This document shows, in pieces, positions 13,411 through 22,030 of a DNA stretch of 64,000 bases. Position 1 is the stretch's first letter; every line of letters begins with the position of its first letter. Source of the stretch: Nostocoides sp. (GTDB lineage Bacteria; Actinomycetota; Actinomycetes; Actinomycetales; Dermatophilaceae); contig JADJVJ010000001.1 in assembly GCA_016716625.1 (NCBI GenBank), positions 1,550,001-1,614,000 on the forward strand, given 5' to 3'. The notes under the pieces are model-generated. The model made no database searches. It was given only the letters and a program-made list of their open reading frames with translations, and was not told the DNA's origin. The translations under genes were made by a program, and so were the position numbers.

Positions 13411-13998
13411 TCAGGTCAGGGGGCGGTCGTCGTCGAGGGTGGGGTCCCGACCGGCGGAGAGCTCGTCCCAGGCCCGGTCCACCCGTTCTCCGCGCGATCC
13501 GGCGACGTCGTCGCCGCGCTGTTCGTAGCGGGCACCGAGCCCGGTCCAGGTGCGGCTCCCCAGGAGAGCGGCTCCCCAGGCAAGCGCCCCGAGCAGTGCT
13601 CCAGCGAGGGCGACCCAGGGCCAGATGCTCATCGCCGTCGTCACCGGCAACGAGCCCGCGCGTCCGGCCGCAGTGCCCGCGATGGGGCCGAGGATGGCGT
13701 GCGGACTGGTGAGCGCCCGCAGGGTGAGTCCGAGGACCAGGGCGAGGGCGGCGGCATACGCCAACAGCCCGATCGCGCGGCCGAGGCGCCCCGCGGTGAC
13801 CAGGGCGACCGCGGCGGCGACGACGAGCAGGCCGAGGGAGAGCAGCCCGGGCACGGCCTGACTGCCGAGGGCGGTGAGCGGGGTGGCGCCCAGGACCACA
13901 TCGGTGCTCGTCCCGGTGATCCAGGGCCTAAAGCTCGCGATGACGAGGACGAGGCCGGCCAGCGCGCTGAGCAGGATCACCGTCCGCTTACTCGTCAC
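13411..13998 (-). CDS. Tryptophan-operon-associated membrane protein (TIGR02234-like)
   Basis: A 195-aa protein with about four membrane helices (starting KRTVILLSALAGLVLVIASF) and a hydrophilic, Arg/Asp-rich cytoplasmic tail. It sits between trpE and trpC where actinobacteria typically carry the TIGR02234 membrane protein. Function is unknown; a role in export or uptake of a pathway intermediate is often guessed but unproven. The GTG at 13998 overlaps the trpE stop by 4 bases (GTGA), which fixes the start. Confidence 0.85.
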   Translation of the reverse strand: MTSKRTVILLSALAGLVLVIASFRPWITGTSTDVVLGATPLTALGSQAVPGLLSLGLLVVAAAVALVTAGRLGRAIGLLAYAAALALVLGLTLRALTSPHAILGPIAGTAAGRAGSLPVTTAMSIWPWVALAGALLGALAWGAALLGSRTWTGLGARYEQRGDDVAGSRGERVDRAWDELSAGRDPTLDDDRPLT

Positions 13999-15572
13999 GG
14001 CGAGGCCCCGTCGACGGTGCGCATCGCCGATGCGGTCGCGATGGCGCGCAGCACGGCCGCGGCCTTGGCCTGGCATTCCTCGTGCTCTCGCTGGGGCACC
14101 GAGTCGGCGACGATCCCGGCTCCGGCCTGGACGTAGGCGACGCCCTCCTTGATGACCGCGGTGCGGATGGCGATGGCGAGGTCGAGGTCTCCGTGGACGT
14201 CGAAGTAGCCGACGACGCCGCCGTAGAGGCCTCGACGGCTCGGCTCGTAGTCCTCGATGAGGGCCAGCGCCCGCGGTTTGGGAGCCCCCGACAGGGTCCC
14301 CGCGGGGAAGGTCGAGACGAGCACGTCATAGGCGCTGCGTCCCGGGGACATCTGGCCGACGACGGTCGACTCGATATGCATGATGTGGCTGTACCGACGG
14401 ATGTCCATGAACTCGACCACGTCGACGGTCCCCGGCCGGCACACCCGCTGGAGGTCGTTGCGGCCGAGGTCGACGAGCATGACGTGCTCGGAGCGTTCCT
14501 TGGGGTCGGCGATGAGCTCATCGGCAAGCCGGGCGTCGTCCTCGGGGCTCTTCCCGCGGGGCCGAGACCCGGCGATGGGGTGGGTGATCGCCTGCTCGCC
14601 GGTGACCCGGACCAGCGCCTCCGGGGATGAGCCGACGATGTCGTATGCCGTGCCGCCGTCGGTGCCGGGGATCCGCAGGTAGTACATGTAGGGGCTCGGG
14701 TTGCTCGCCCGCAGCGCCCGGTAGACATCCAGGCCGCCGGCCGGGCAGTCCATCGAGAACCGTTGTGAGAGAACGACTTGGAAGACCTCGCCCGCTCGGA
14801 TGTCCTCCTTGGCGAGGTCCACGATCTCCTCGTAGCGCTCCTGAGTCATTCCCGGTCGCACCCCCGCGAGGGCCGCTGCGGCGATGGTCGGGTCGACCAC
14901 GGCGACGGTGCTGCTTGCCCCTTCGCCGAGCGCCGCCGTCATCGCGTCCAGTCGCCGAACCGCGTCGGCATGGGCCCACTCCATGCGTTCGTCGGTCGCG
15001 TCGTAGTTGATGGCGTTCGCGACGAGGAGTACCGAGCCGTCGGAGTGATCGAGGATGGCCAGGTCGGTGGCGAGCATCATGGACAGTTCGGGCAGGCCGA
15101 GTTCGTCCGGGGCCGTGGCCGGGACCCGCTCCCATCGCCGGACCGCGTCGTAGGTGATCGCCCCGACCATCCCGCCGGTGAGCGGAGGCAGGCCCGGGAT
15201 GGGGTCGCTGCGCAGCACGGCCATGGTGTCGCGGAGGGCGTCGGTGGCCGCTCCGGTCGTCGGCACACCGACCGGCGGTTCGCCGATCCAGTGCACGCTG
15301 CCGTCGCGCTCGGTGAGGGTGGCCCGGCTCGCCGCCCCGATGATCGACCAGCGCGACCACACCCCGCCGTGCTCGGCCGACTCCAGCAAGAAGGTCCCGG
15401 GCCGGTCCTGGGCAAGCTTGCGATAGATCCCCAGCGGGGTCTCGGCGTCGGCCATGAGCCGCCGGACCACGGGGATGACGCGGCGGCTCGTGGCGAGCGC
15501 GCCGAAGACGTCGAGGTCGGGCCAGGTCCGGCCGAAGCCAAGGTCCGGAAGGACGTCGTGGGGGGTGCTCAC
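13995..15572 (-). CDS. trpE: Anthranilate synthase component I
   Basis: Chorismate-using subunit of anthranilate synthase, first committed enzyme of tryptophan synthesis; it needs a TrpG amidotransferase, which is not in this window. The 525-aa protein shows the chorismate-binding C-terminal domain motifs (PIAGSRPRGKSPEDD, LVDLGRNDLQRV, FPAGTLSGAPKPRAL). The N-terminal LLESAEHGG-W-R-S segment corresponds to the tryptophan feedback site LLES, so feedback inhibition is expected. The GTG at 15572 overlaps the hisI stop (GTGA). I saw no Trp-rich leader peptide upstream. Confidence 0.96.
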   Translation of the reverse strand: MSTPHDVLPDLGFGRTWPDLDVFGALATSRRVIPVVRRLMADAETPLGIYRKLAQDRPGTFLLESAEHGGVWSRWSIIGAASRATLTERDGSVHWIGEPPVGVPTTGAATDALRDTMAVLRSDPIPGLPPLTGGMVGAITYDAVRRWERVPATAPDELGLPELSMMLATDLAILDHSDGSVLLVANAINYDATDERMEWAHADAVRRLDAMTAALGEGASSTVAVVDPTIAAAALAGVRPGMTQERYEEIVDLAKEDIRAGEVFQVVLSQRFSMDCPAGGLDVYRALRASNPSPYMYYLRIPGTDGGTAYDIVGSSPEALVRVTGEQAITHPIAGSRPRGKSPEDDARLADELIADPKERSEHVMLVDLGRNDLQRVCRPGTVDVVEFMDIRRYSHIMHIESTVVGQMSPGRSAYDVLVSTFPAGTLSGAPKPRALALIEDYEPSRRGLYGGVVGYFDVHGDLDLAIAIRTAVIKEGVAYVQAGAGIVADSVPQREHEECQAKAAAVLRAIATASAMRTVDGASP

Positions 15573-15961
15573 GACATACCGGCCGACGGGTTGGGCGTGC
15601 GGTCGACGACCGCGCCGAGGTCCCCGGCATCGAAACAGCTGCGATCGCCGGTATGGCAAGCGGCGCCCACCTGGTGCACTCGGACCAGGAGGGCATCGCC
15701 GTCGCAGTCCAGGGCAACCGAGCGCACATGCTGGGTGTGGCCGGAGGTGTCGCCTTTGCGCCAGTACTCCTGGCGGGAGCGCGACCAGAAGGTCACCCGC
15801 CCCGTGCTCAACGTGCGGTGCAGGGCCTCGTCGTCCATCCAGCCGAGCATGAGGACCTCCCCCGAGTCCGCGTCCTGGATGACCGCAGCGACCAGGCCCG
15901 CGGCGTCCCTGGAGAGACGCGCGGCGAGGGTGGGGTCGAGTCCGGCGGGCACGCCCTTCAT
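15569..15961 (-). CDS. hisI: Phosphoribosyl-AMP cyclohydrolase
   Basis: Third step of histidine biosynthesis, opening the adenine ring of phosphoribosyl-AMP. The 130-aa protein is the single-domain cyclohydrolase with WSRSRQEYWRKGDTSGH, and metal-binding LDCDGDALLVRV and GAACHTG motifs. It heads the trp operon (its stop overlaps the trpE start), a linkage common in Actinobacteria. The start is the ATG at 15961; the long open frame continuing to 16645 is antisense to the divergent gene and not coding. Confidence 0.95.
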   Translation of the reverse strand: MKGVPAGLDPTLAARLSRDAAGLVAAVIQDADSGEVLMLGWMDDEALHRTLSTGRVTFWSRSRQEYWRKGDTSGHTQHVRSVALDCDGDALLVRVHQVGAACHTGDRSCFDAGDLGAVVDRTPNPSAGMS

Positions 15962-15997
15962 TGTGCCGTGTGCTCGACGAAGGGTGATGATGGGTCC

Positions 15998-16639
15998 ATG
16001 ACCGAACCGATGACCGCTGCCCGGACCGAGCGAGAGGCCCTCTGTGACCTCTTCGACCAGATGGGTCCCGACGCCGCGACGTTGTGCTCGCCGTGGCGGA
16101 CCCGGGATCTGGCGGCGCATCTCGTGCTCCGCGAACGCCGGCCTGACCTCGCCGCCGGACTGTTCGTGCCCGCCCTCAGCCCTCGGCTCGAGCGAGCCCA
16201 GCGAGAACTCGCCGACACGGACTGGGCCGCGTTGGTCAGCACCGTGCGCAGCGGACCTCCGTTCTGGCACCCGGCACGGTTGTCCGCCGTTGACGGCGCC
16301 ATCAACACGATGGAGTTCGTCATCCACCATGAGGACGTGCTGCGCGGTGACGGCGAACCGCGGGCCCGACGCGAGGTGCCCGGCTTCGTCGCCGACGCCA
16401 CCTGGGCGGCTCTGGGGCAGATGGCGCGGATGTTCCTGCGCAAGGTCGAGGCCGCCGTCGATCTGAAGACCCCCGGGCGCAAGACCATCCGGGCGGGCCG
16501 AGGACCAGCGGTCACGGTGAGCGGAGAGCCGGTGGACATCGCCCTCTACCTCTACGGCCGCAAGCGGGCCGCGGACGTCTCCATCACCGGCGATGAGCGG
16601 GGCGTCCTCGGCCTGGAACGGGCCAAACTCGGCATCTGA
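15998..16639 (+). CDS. TIGR03085-family (DinB/MDMPI-like) metal-binding protein
   Basis: A 213-aa helical-bundle protein of the DinB/maleylpyruvate-isomerase-N superfamily. The N-terminal LCDLFDQMGPDAATLCSPW-R-D-L-A-A-H-L block is typical, and His residues in DLAAHL and in EFVIHHEDVLRG are candidate metal ligands. Relatives are often mycothiol-dependent enzymes, but the substrate is unknown here. The ATG at 15998 has an AGGGTGATG ribosome-site-like sequence 8-10 bases upstream. It diverges from hisI, with only 36 bp between the two starts. Confidence 0.8.
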   Translation: MTEPMTAARTEREALCDLFDQMGPDAATLCSPWRTRDLAAHLVLRERRPDLAAGLFVPALSPRLERAQRELADTDWAALVSTVRSGPPFWHPARLSAVDGAINTMEFVIHHEDVLRGDGEPRARREVPGFVADATWAALGQMARMFLRKVEAAVDLKTPGRKTIRAGRGPAVTVSGEPVDIALYLYGRKRAADVSITGDERGVLGLERAKLGI

Positions 16640-16677
16640 CGTCACGGGCCAGCAGCGCGTCAGGCGGGCTCGATGAT

Positions 16678-16755
16678 CTAACCTCTGCTACTACAGGTTA
16701 GTTTCAGAACCGAAGGATGCATCATGCGCCTCTGAAGCCAAGGTCTGCTAGCAGA
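16678..16755. repeat. Pair of related inverted repeats 60 bp apart
   Basis: Between the convergent TIGR03085 and hisF genes lie CTAACCT/AGGTTAG arms (16678-16684 and 16695-16701) and a perfect 12-bp palindrome TCTGCTAGCAGA (16744-16755). The word TCTGCTA recurs exactly 60 bases apart (16684 and 16744), and the surrounding 21-mers match at 15 positions by eye. A three-codon ORF with a GAAGGA upstream sits between them. It could be a paired terminator or an operator; there is no U-tract. The DNA is visibly less G+C rich than its surroundings. Confidence 0.45.
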
Positions 16756-16805
16756 GGCTAGGTGCGCCCAGTCCGCCGGGATCAACGCTCGGGTCTGCGC
16801 CTCGT

Positions 16806-17585
16806 TCACCGAGTGACGTCGCCGTGCCGCCGTACGGGTATGCCGTCCGCGGCCAGCGCCTCTTTGACCTGCGCAATCGTCAACTCACCGAAGTGAAAAA
16901 CACTTGCCGCAAGCACCGCATCCGCCCCGGCCCGCACCGCTGGGGCGAAATGCTCGAGCCGGCCGGCGCCGCCGCTGGCGATGACCGGGATGGACACCTC
17001 GCGGCGCACCGCCGCAATGAGGTCGAGGTCGAAGCCGTCCTTGGTGCCGTCGGCGTCCATCGAGTTGAGCAGGATCTCTCCGGCGCCGAGGTGCTGCGCC
17101 CGCACACACCACCCGACCGCCTCGAGGCCGGCGCTCGTGCGGCCGCCATGCGTGGTCACCTCGAAGTGCCCGTCCGCCGGGTGGCGCCGTACATCGGCGG
17201 AGAGCACGATCACTTGCGACCCGAAGCGGTCGGCAACCTCCGCGATGACCTCGGGTCGCGCGATCGCGGCGGTATTGACCCCCACCTTGTCCGCGCCCGC
17301 ACGCAGCAGCCGGTCCACGTCCTGCACCGTGCGCACTCCGCCGCCGACGGTGAGCGGGATGAAGACCTCCTCGGCCGTCCGCTGGACGACATCGAGCATC
17401 GTCCCCCGGTCGCTGCTACTTGCGGTGACATCGAGGAAGGTCAACTCATCGGCGCCCTCGGCCCCGTAGCGCCGCGCCAGCTCGACCGGGTCGCCAGCGT
17501 CCCGGAGGTTCTCGAAGTTCACCCCCTTGACCACGCGCCCAGCGTCGACATCAAGGCAGGGGATGACCCGGACCGCGACACTCAC
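16806..17585 (-). CDS. hisF: Imidazole glycerol phosphate synthase, cyclase subunit
   Basis: Cyclase half of the HisH-HisF complex, forming imidazole glycerol phosphate and AICAR. The 259-aa TIM barrel has the N-terminal catalytic Asp in RVIPCLDVDAGRVVKG, the second catalytic Asp in NSMDADGTKDGFD, and phosphate loops VGGGVRT and ASGGAG. The GTG at 17585 gives VSVAVRVIPCLDV; another in-frame GTG lies 9 bases upstream. hisF stands alone; hisH and hisA are not in the window. Its last codons contain the GTATGCCG word read as Gly-Ile-Pro with the rare ATA codon. Confidence 0.95.
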   Translation of the reverse strand: MSVAVRVIPCLDVDAGRVVKGVNFENLRDAGDPVELARRYGAEGADELTFLDVTASSSDRGTMLDVVQRTAEEVFIPLTVGGGVRTVQDVDRLLRAGADKVGVNTAAIARPEVIAEVADRFGSQVIVLSADVRRHPADGHFEVTTHGGRTSAGLEAVGWCVRAQHLGAGEILLNSMDADGTKDGFDLDLIAAVRREVSIPVIASGGAGRLEHFAPAVRAGADAVLAASVFHFGELTIAQVKEALAADGIPVRRHGDVTR

Positions 17586-17648
17586 GATCGCCACTCTAAA
17601 TGAGGTGCGGCAGCGCGCTCGTACGGGTCCGGCCTACGCTGACTGCCC

Positions 17649-18227
17649 ATGTGGCACCAACTGCGCGAGCCCGCAGACCCGGAGGCTGTCACCCGGGTGG
17701 TGGCCCTGGCGCGCAAGGCCGTTCCGCGCTGCGGCGACACCGTCGTCGTCGCCATCGACGGGCCGAGCGGCTCGGGCAAGACCACACTCGCCAAGGGTGT
17801 GGTCGAGACCCTCGACTGCCCGGTCGCGCACATGGATCTGATCTTCCCCGGGTGGGACGGTCTGGCCGAGGCGGTGGATCTGGTGACGACTCAGGTCCTG
17901 GAGCCGATCGCGCGAGGCGAGCAGGCGGCATACCGGGTCTGGGATTGGGAGCGGAACGGCTGGGGCGAGAGCGTGACCCTCCCCCGCCACCGGTACCTCG
18001 TGCTCGAAGGGTGCGCGAGCAGCGTGCTACCGGCCGGCTCGTATGCCGCGGTCCGCGTCTGGGTCGAGGCTCCCCGTGGGACCCGGATGGCGCGCGGAAT
18101 CGAGCGAGACGGCGAGGACTTCGCGCCGCATTGGGAGCGTTGGGCCGCACAGGAGGACGCGCTTTTCGCCGCCGACGGCACCCGGGCCCGCGCCGACCTC
18201 GTCATCGACACCGCCGGTCTGCGCTGA
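17649..18227 (+). CDS. P-loop kinase, uridine kinase-like
   Basis: A 192-aa cytoplasmic ATP-binding protein with Walker A GPSGSGKTT at residues 38-46 and a following HMDLIFPGWDG segment where uridine/phosphoribulokinases carry their catalytic Asp. It resembles the small uridine-kinase-like AAA proteins of Actinobacteria whose substrate is unproven. A TACGCT box ends 8 bases before the ATG, suggesting a leaderless transcript diverging from hisF. Confidence 0.75.
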   Translation: MWHQLREPADPEAVTRVVALARKAVPRCGDTVVVAIDGPSGSGKTTLAKGVVETLDCPVAHMDLIFPGWDGLAEAVDLVTTQVLEPIARGEQAAYRVWDWERNGWGESVTLPRHRYLVLEGCASSVLPAGSYAAVRVWVEAPRGTRMARGIERDGEDFAPHWERWAAQEDALFAADGTRARADLVIDTAGLR

Positions 18228-18244
18228 CCGTCAGGACGACATCG

Positions 18245-18973
18245 TCAGGACAGCAGTGCAAGGTCACGCTGGATGTAGCGCAGATGCGCCCATTCCTCCT
18301 CGAGGATCACCCGCACACAGTCCCCGACGCTCGGGCGCCAGTCCCCGCCCCACGGGTCTGCCCGCTCTTGCGCGAGCAGGTCATTGCTGACCAGGGCGAG
18401 GAAGTCGGTCACCATCTGCTGGCGCTCGGCGCGCACCGCGAGCACCTCGGCGTAGGTCGGCGGCTCGGCGCGAAAGATGCTCGTGTCGAAGCCCATCTCG
18501 GCCGCACCGGTGAAGATCTGACCGATCTCATGGAAGGGCTCCGGGACCTTCAGGATGGCCGAGCGCAGCCAACAGTCGGTCGCCAGGATCAGATGCCGCA
18601 GCGTTTGGGACAGGGACCACTCCTGCGGGACGTGCGCGTCGACGAGCTCGGCCGGGGTGCTGGCCACGGTCTCTGCCCAGGCCGCCTGCACGGCCACCCA
18701 CGCCTCGCGGAGCCCCTCCGGGATCTGCGCGTCCTTGAGCTCCCGGCCCGGGAACCGGCGGTTGAGCTCGGCCTCCACCAGGGGCACCACATCCACCCCG
18801 TTGACCGTGAGGCTGCCGAAGGCGAGGTCATGGCTATCGATGTCGAGACCGCCGACGTCGACGCTGCGCATGCTCACACCCGAGAAGTCGACGTAGCGCA
18901 TCCGGGCGCCCTTGAAACTCGCCTGGACGAAACTAGCGCCCTCGAACTCGTCCGTACCAGAGAAGGTGGTCAT
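18245..18973 (-). CDS. DinB-superfamily protein with short pentapeptide-like N-terminus
   Basis: A 242-aa protein. Residues 1-45 read as pentapeptide-like repeats (FEGASFVQASFKGARMRYVDF), followed by a four-helix DinB domain with EWSLSQTLRHLILATD and, near the C-terminus, EEEWAHLRYIQRDL; the His in each block is a likely metal ligand. DinB-like proteins are mostly thiol-dependent metalloenzymes, but no substrate can be assigned. The start is the ATG at 18973; the frame extends upstream without family resemblance. It lies downstream of rtcB, separated from it by an apparent terminator. Confidence 0.75.
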   Translation of the reverse strand: MTTFSGTDEFEGASFVQASFKGARMRYVDFSGVSMRSVDVGGLDIDSHDLAFGSLTVNGVDVVPLVEAELNRRFPGRELKDAQIPEGLREAWVAVQAAWAETVASTPAELVDAHVPQEWSLSQTLRHLILATDCWLRSAILKVPEPFHEIGQIFTGAAEMGFDTSIFRAEPPTYAEVLAVRAERQQMVTDFLALVSNDLLAQERADPWGGDWRPSVGDCVRVILEEEWAHLRYIQRDLALLS

Positions 18974-19017
18974 GACCCCAGCATGACCGAGGCCACCGAC
19001 ACCGACCAGCCTCGGCG

Positions 19018-19060
19018 GGGTTGAGCCTGCCGCGCCGAACGGTCGCGACAGGCTCAACCC
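19018..19060 (-). terminator. Terminator-like hairpin at the 3' end of rtcB
   Basis: Perfect 12-bp inverted repeat GGGTTGAGCCTG / CAGGCTCAACCC with a 19-base loop. On the minus strand the first arm contains the rtcB stop codon, so the hairpin forms right at the end of the gene. No U-tract follows, as is usual for actinobacterial intrinsic terminators. Confidence 0.6.
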
Positions 19061-20265
19061 TTGACGCAGAGCAGCGTCGACAAGCGGGCTACCACCTCGA
19101 CCAGCGGCTCCGGACCCGTGGTCTGCGCCCGGATGACGGACTGCAGGTCCTTGTACGCCCCGGGGATCTCGTCGAGCACACCCCGGTCCTTCCGGCACTC
19201 CACCCCCGAGGTCTGGGCCTCGAGGTCGTCGACGGTGAAGGTGCGCCGCGCCGCATTCCGGGACATCCGCCGCCCGGCACCGTGCGAGGCCGAGCAGTAG
19301 GCCAGCGGGTTGCCCAGGCCACGCACGACATACGACCCGGTTCCCATCGAGCCCGGGATGAGCCCAAGGTCACCGGCCCCGGCGCGGATCGCGCCCTTCC
19401 GGGTCACGATGACCTCCACCCCGTCGTAGGTCTCCTCGGAGACGTAGTTGTGGTGGCAGGACACCGTCTCGCCGAACTCCACCCGTGGGAAGTGCGTCCG
19501 AACGACATCCGTGAGGATCCGCATCATGACGCTCCGGTTGAGCAGCGCGTACTCCTGAGCCCAGTAGAGGTCGGCCAGGTATGCCGTCAGCTGCGGGCTC
19601 CCGGCGAGGAACACCGCGAGGTCGCGATCGGGCAGGGCCTGGTTGTGCGAGAGCCCCTTGGCCGCCTCGATGTGTTCGCTGGCGAGGACGTTGCCGATGT
19701 TCCGCGAGCCGGAGTGCAGCATGAGCCAGATCACGCCGTCCTCGTCCGCGGTCACCTCGCAGAAGTGGTTGCCGCCACCGAGTGTGCCGACCTGCGAGAG
19801 CGCCTTGGCCCGCAGCCGCTGAACTTTGGGGTGCAGGCTCTCCCACCTCTCGAAAAGCCCCTGCGCGGCCCCGGCCAGGGTGGCATCGGACTCGAGCTGG
19901 GCAGCGGTCCCGCTGTGCGCGGCGAAGCCGACCGGCAGGGCCGCCTCGATGTCGAGCCGGAGGCGCCGCAGCGTGTCCGGGAGGTCGGCGGTCGTCAGCG
20001 AGGTACGCACCGCCGTCATCCCGCAGCCGATGTCGACACCGACCGCCGCCGGCGACACCGCGTCCCGCATGGCGATGACCGAGCCGACCGTTGCGCCCTT
20101 GCCCAGGTGGACATCGGGCATGACCGCCACGCCGTGGACCCAGGGCAGGGCGCTGATGTTGCGGAGCTGCGCGAGCGCCTCCGGCTCGACCTCCGCGGGG
20201 TCAGCCCACATGCGGGTCGGAGCCATCGCGCCCGGTACGGACACCGGGAAGTCGATGGTGGACAT
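19054..20265 (-). CDS. rtcB: RNA-splicing ligase RtcB
   Basis: GTP- and Mn-dependent RNA ligase joining 2',3'-cyclic phosphate (or 3'-phosphate) and 5'-OH ends, used in RNA repair. The 403-aa short bacterial form carries the expected motifs: DVHLGKGATVG, GVDIGCGM (metal Cys), GGGNHFCE, HSGSRNIG, a CHHNY His pair and the guanylylation site SASHGAGRRMSR. No archease or RtcR regulator gene is nearby, so it appears as a stand-alone gene. The ATG at 20265 is preceded by AAAGGTTG; an extended frame to 20304 adds 13 residues without support. Confidence 0.93.
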   Translation of the reverse strand: MSTIDFPVSVPGAMAPTRMWADPAEVEPEALAQLRNISALPWVHGVAVMPDVHLGKGATVGSVIAMRDAVSPAAVGVDIGCGMTAVRTSLTTADLPDTLRRLRLDIEAALPVGFAAHSGTAAQLESDATLAGAAQGLFERWESLHPKVQRLRAKALSQVGTLGGGNHFCEVTADEDGVIWLMLHSGSRNIGNVLASEHIEAAKGLSHNQALPDRDLAVFLAGSPQLTAYLADLYWAQEYALLNRSVMMRILTDVVRTHFPRVEFGETVSCHHNYVSEETYDGVEVIVTRKGAIRAGAGDLGLIPGSMGTGSYVVRGLGNPLAYCSASHGAGRRMSRNAARRTFTVDDLEAQTSGVECRKDRGVLDEIPGAYKDLQSVIRAQTTGPEPLVEVVARLSTLLCVKG

Positions 20266-20407
20266 GACTGTCTCACAACCTTTCTCGTCAAAGGGAGACC
20301 GCAATCGGGGGGGTCGCGGCCCTCAAGGATGCGACACAGCGGCCATCCCTCGCCATCGATTATCCGCGGGCTGCCTCTCCGCGGGAGCGATGTGACAGGC
20401 TCAGGCC

Positions 20408-21598
20408 ATGGCCGCCCGACCCTTCCCTCGCTGGGTCACGGTGGTCGCCATGGTCGCGGTCGCGGGCAACCTGCGCCTGCTCATGGCGAGCCTGCCGCCG
20501 CTCACCGCCTCGATCCGGGCCGACCTCGAACTGGACGCCCGGGCGATCGGGGTGCTCACCATGATCCCGGTGCTCTGTATGGGCCTGCTCGCACCCCCGG
20601 CCAGCACGATCGGGCGACGCCTCGGGGTGTCCCGCGCGATCGGGGTGGGCATGACCACCGTCCTGCTCGGCACGGCGCTCCGCGGCCTGCTCGGCACCAA
20701 CACCTTGGCCCTGTATGCCGGCACCCTGATCGCCGGAGTGGGCATCGCGCTCACCGGGACCCTGCTCCCGGGACTGGTCAAAGCGACCTTCGCCGAACGC
20801 CGCTCCGGCCTAGGCACCGGACTGACGATGTTCGCCATGATGAGTGGGGCCGCCGTGGCCGCGGCCGCCTCGGTCCCGCTGCAGGAGCGGCTCGGCGGGT
20901 GGTCGGTTTCGTTGCTGTTCTGGGCCGCGCCAGCGGTCCTGGCCACCGCGCTCTGGGTGCCGGTCTCGCAGGCTGCCGCACGGCATACGCTGCCCGAGCC
21001 CATCGCCGAAGAGGTGCGCCACGCCCTTCCCTGGCGGTCAGGCACCGCGTGGCTTCTCGCCGGGTACCTCACCGCCCAGTCCTGGCAGTTCTACTCCTCC
21101 CTCGCCTGGCTCTCCCCCACGTATGTCGCCCACGCCTGGGCCGCCGGTTCGGCCGGGCTGCTGCTCTCGGTGTTCACCGGCGCTCAGCTCGTGAGCGGCT
21201 TGCTCGCCCCGGCGCTGCTCGACCGCACCCGCGACCCGCGGGGGCTGCTCCTGCTGAGCTGCGGGGTCGGCCTGCTCGGCGAACTCGGCATCCTGCTCGC
21301 CCCGCACGCCGCCCCATGGCTCTGGGCGGTCATGCTCGGCGCCGGACAGGGTGCCTCCTTCGCCCTCGGGTTGGCGCTCCTGGTCCGGTTCGCCGCCACC
21401 CCGCGGGACAGTGCCCGGCTCACGGCGCTGGTGTTCCTAGTGTCCTACACGGCGGCGGCATTCGGGCCGATGGTCATGGGGGCCAGCAGGGACCTCACCG
21501 GGGACTACCGGGTGCTCTGGCTCGTCCTTGCGCTCGTCATGATCCCGCAGATGGTGCTCGCCAGGCGGATCCGACCCGATCTGCCTCAGGTTGCCTGA
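20408..21598 (+). CDS. MFS transporter, CynX/NimT-like
   Basis: A 396-aa membrane protein with 12 hydrophobic segments. The loop-2/3 motif TIGRRLGVSRAIGVG is a typical major-facilitator signature. The N-terminal AVAGNLRLLMASLPPLT resembles the cyanate/2-nitroimidazole transporter (CynX/NimT) branch. Substrate unknown. It is monocistronic, diverges from rtcB, and its 3' end overlaps the convergent PH-domain gene by 13 bases. Confidence 0.85.
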   Translation: MAARPFPRWVTVVAMVAVAGNLRLLMASLPPLTASIRADLELDARAIGVLTMIPVLCMGLLAPPASTIGRRLGVSRAIGVGMTTVLLGTALRGLLGTNTLALYAGTLIAGVGIALTGTLLPGLVKATFAERRSGLGTGLTMFAMMSGAAVAAAASVPLQERLGGWSVSLLFWAAPAVLATALWVPVSQAAARHTLPEPIAEEVRHALPWRSGTAWLLAGYLTAQSWQFYSSLAWLSPTYVAHAWAAGSAGLLLSVFTGAQLVSGLLAPALLDRTRDPRGLLLLSCGVGLLGELGILLAPHAAPWLWAVMLGAGQGASFALGLALLVRFAATPRDSARLTALVFLVSYTAAAFGPMVMGASRDLTGDYRVLWLVLALVMIPQMVLARRIRPDLPQVA

Positions 21599-22020
21599 CG
21601 CCGTGAGCGAATGAGGTCGGCCAAGCGCCGGGCCTGCTCCCGTCCGCGTTCGCCATCGGCTCGCTGAATGGCCATCACCGCGAGAGCGTCACCCTCGGCC
21701 AGGTCCAGACTCACCCACGGGTCGCCGTCCTGGAAGCGGATCCGCTCGATCTCCGTCCACGGCACCGTGCGGCTCAGCATGAGGTTGCGGACCCGAAGGC
21801 CGTCCGGGGTGGCGTCGGCCCGGATCGAGGCGTACCGCCACATGAGGGCGAACATGAGCAGGCCGAGGGTGACGAGCATGAGCTGGTCCCCCGGCTTCCA
21901 CCCCGTCGAGCCCATGAGGACGGCGACCACACCGGTCAAGGCCAGTGCGATCCCGCCCATGGTGAGCGGGAGGATTCGCCCGCGGCGGGGCCGGAAGCTC
22001 AGTGAAGACTCCTCGCTCAC
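21586..22020 (-). CDS. PH-domain membrane protein
   Basis: A 144-aa protein with two membrane helices (about residues 17-60) followed by a bacterial PH-like domain with the usual RADATPDGLRVRNL-x-x-x-R-x-V-P-W-x-E-I pattern, then a basic tail. Such proteins sit next to his genes in many actinobacteria; function unknown. The GTG at 22020 follows the hisG stop by 10 bases, so it is probably the last gene of a hisE-hisG-PH transcript. The stop lies inside the end of the convergent MFS gene. Confidence 0.8.
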   Translation of the reverse strand: MSEESSLSFRPRRGRILPLTMGGIALALTGVVAVLMGSTGWKPGDQLMLVTLGLLMFALMWRYASIRADATPDGLRVRNLMLSRTVPWTEIERIRFQDGDPWVSLDLAEGDALAVMAIQRADGERGREQARRLADLIRSRRQAT

Positions 22021-22030
22021 GTCAGCCCTC

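Noticed and set aside
13995..15600. Trp attenuator or leader peptide upstream of trpE
   Set aside because: trpE overlaps hisI by 4 bases, leaving no room for a leader, and no Trp-rich short ORF was seen.
15962..16645. N-terminal extension of hisI
   Set aside because: Antisense to the TIGR03085-family gene; HisI homology begins at the ATG at 15961.
16717..16761. Small ORF MHHAPLKPRSASRG between the two dyads
   Set aside because: The putative ribosome site directly abuts the ATG, there is no conservation evidence, and it reads through the second palindrome.
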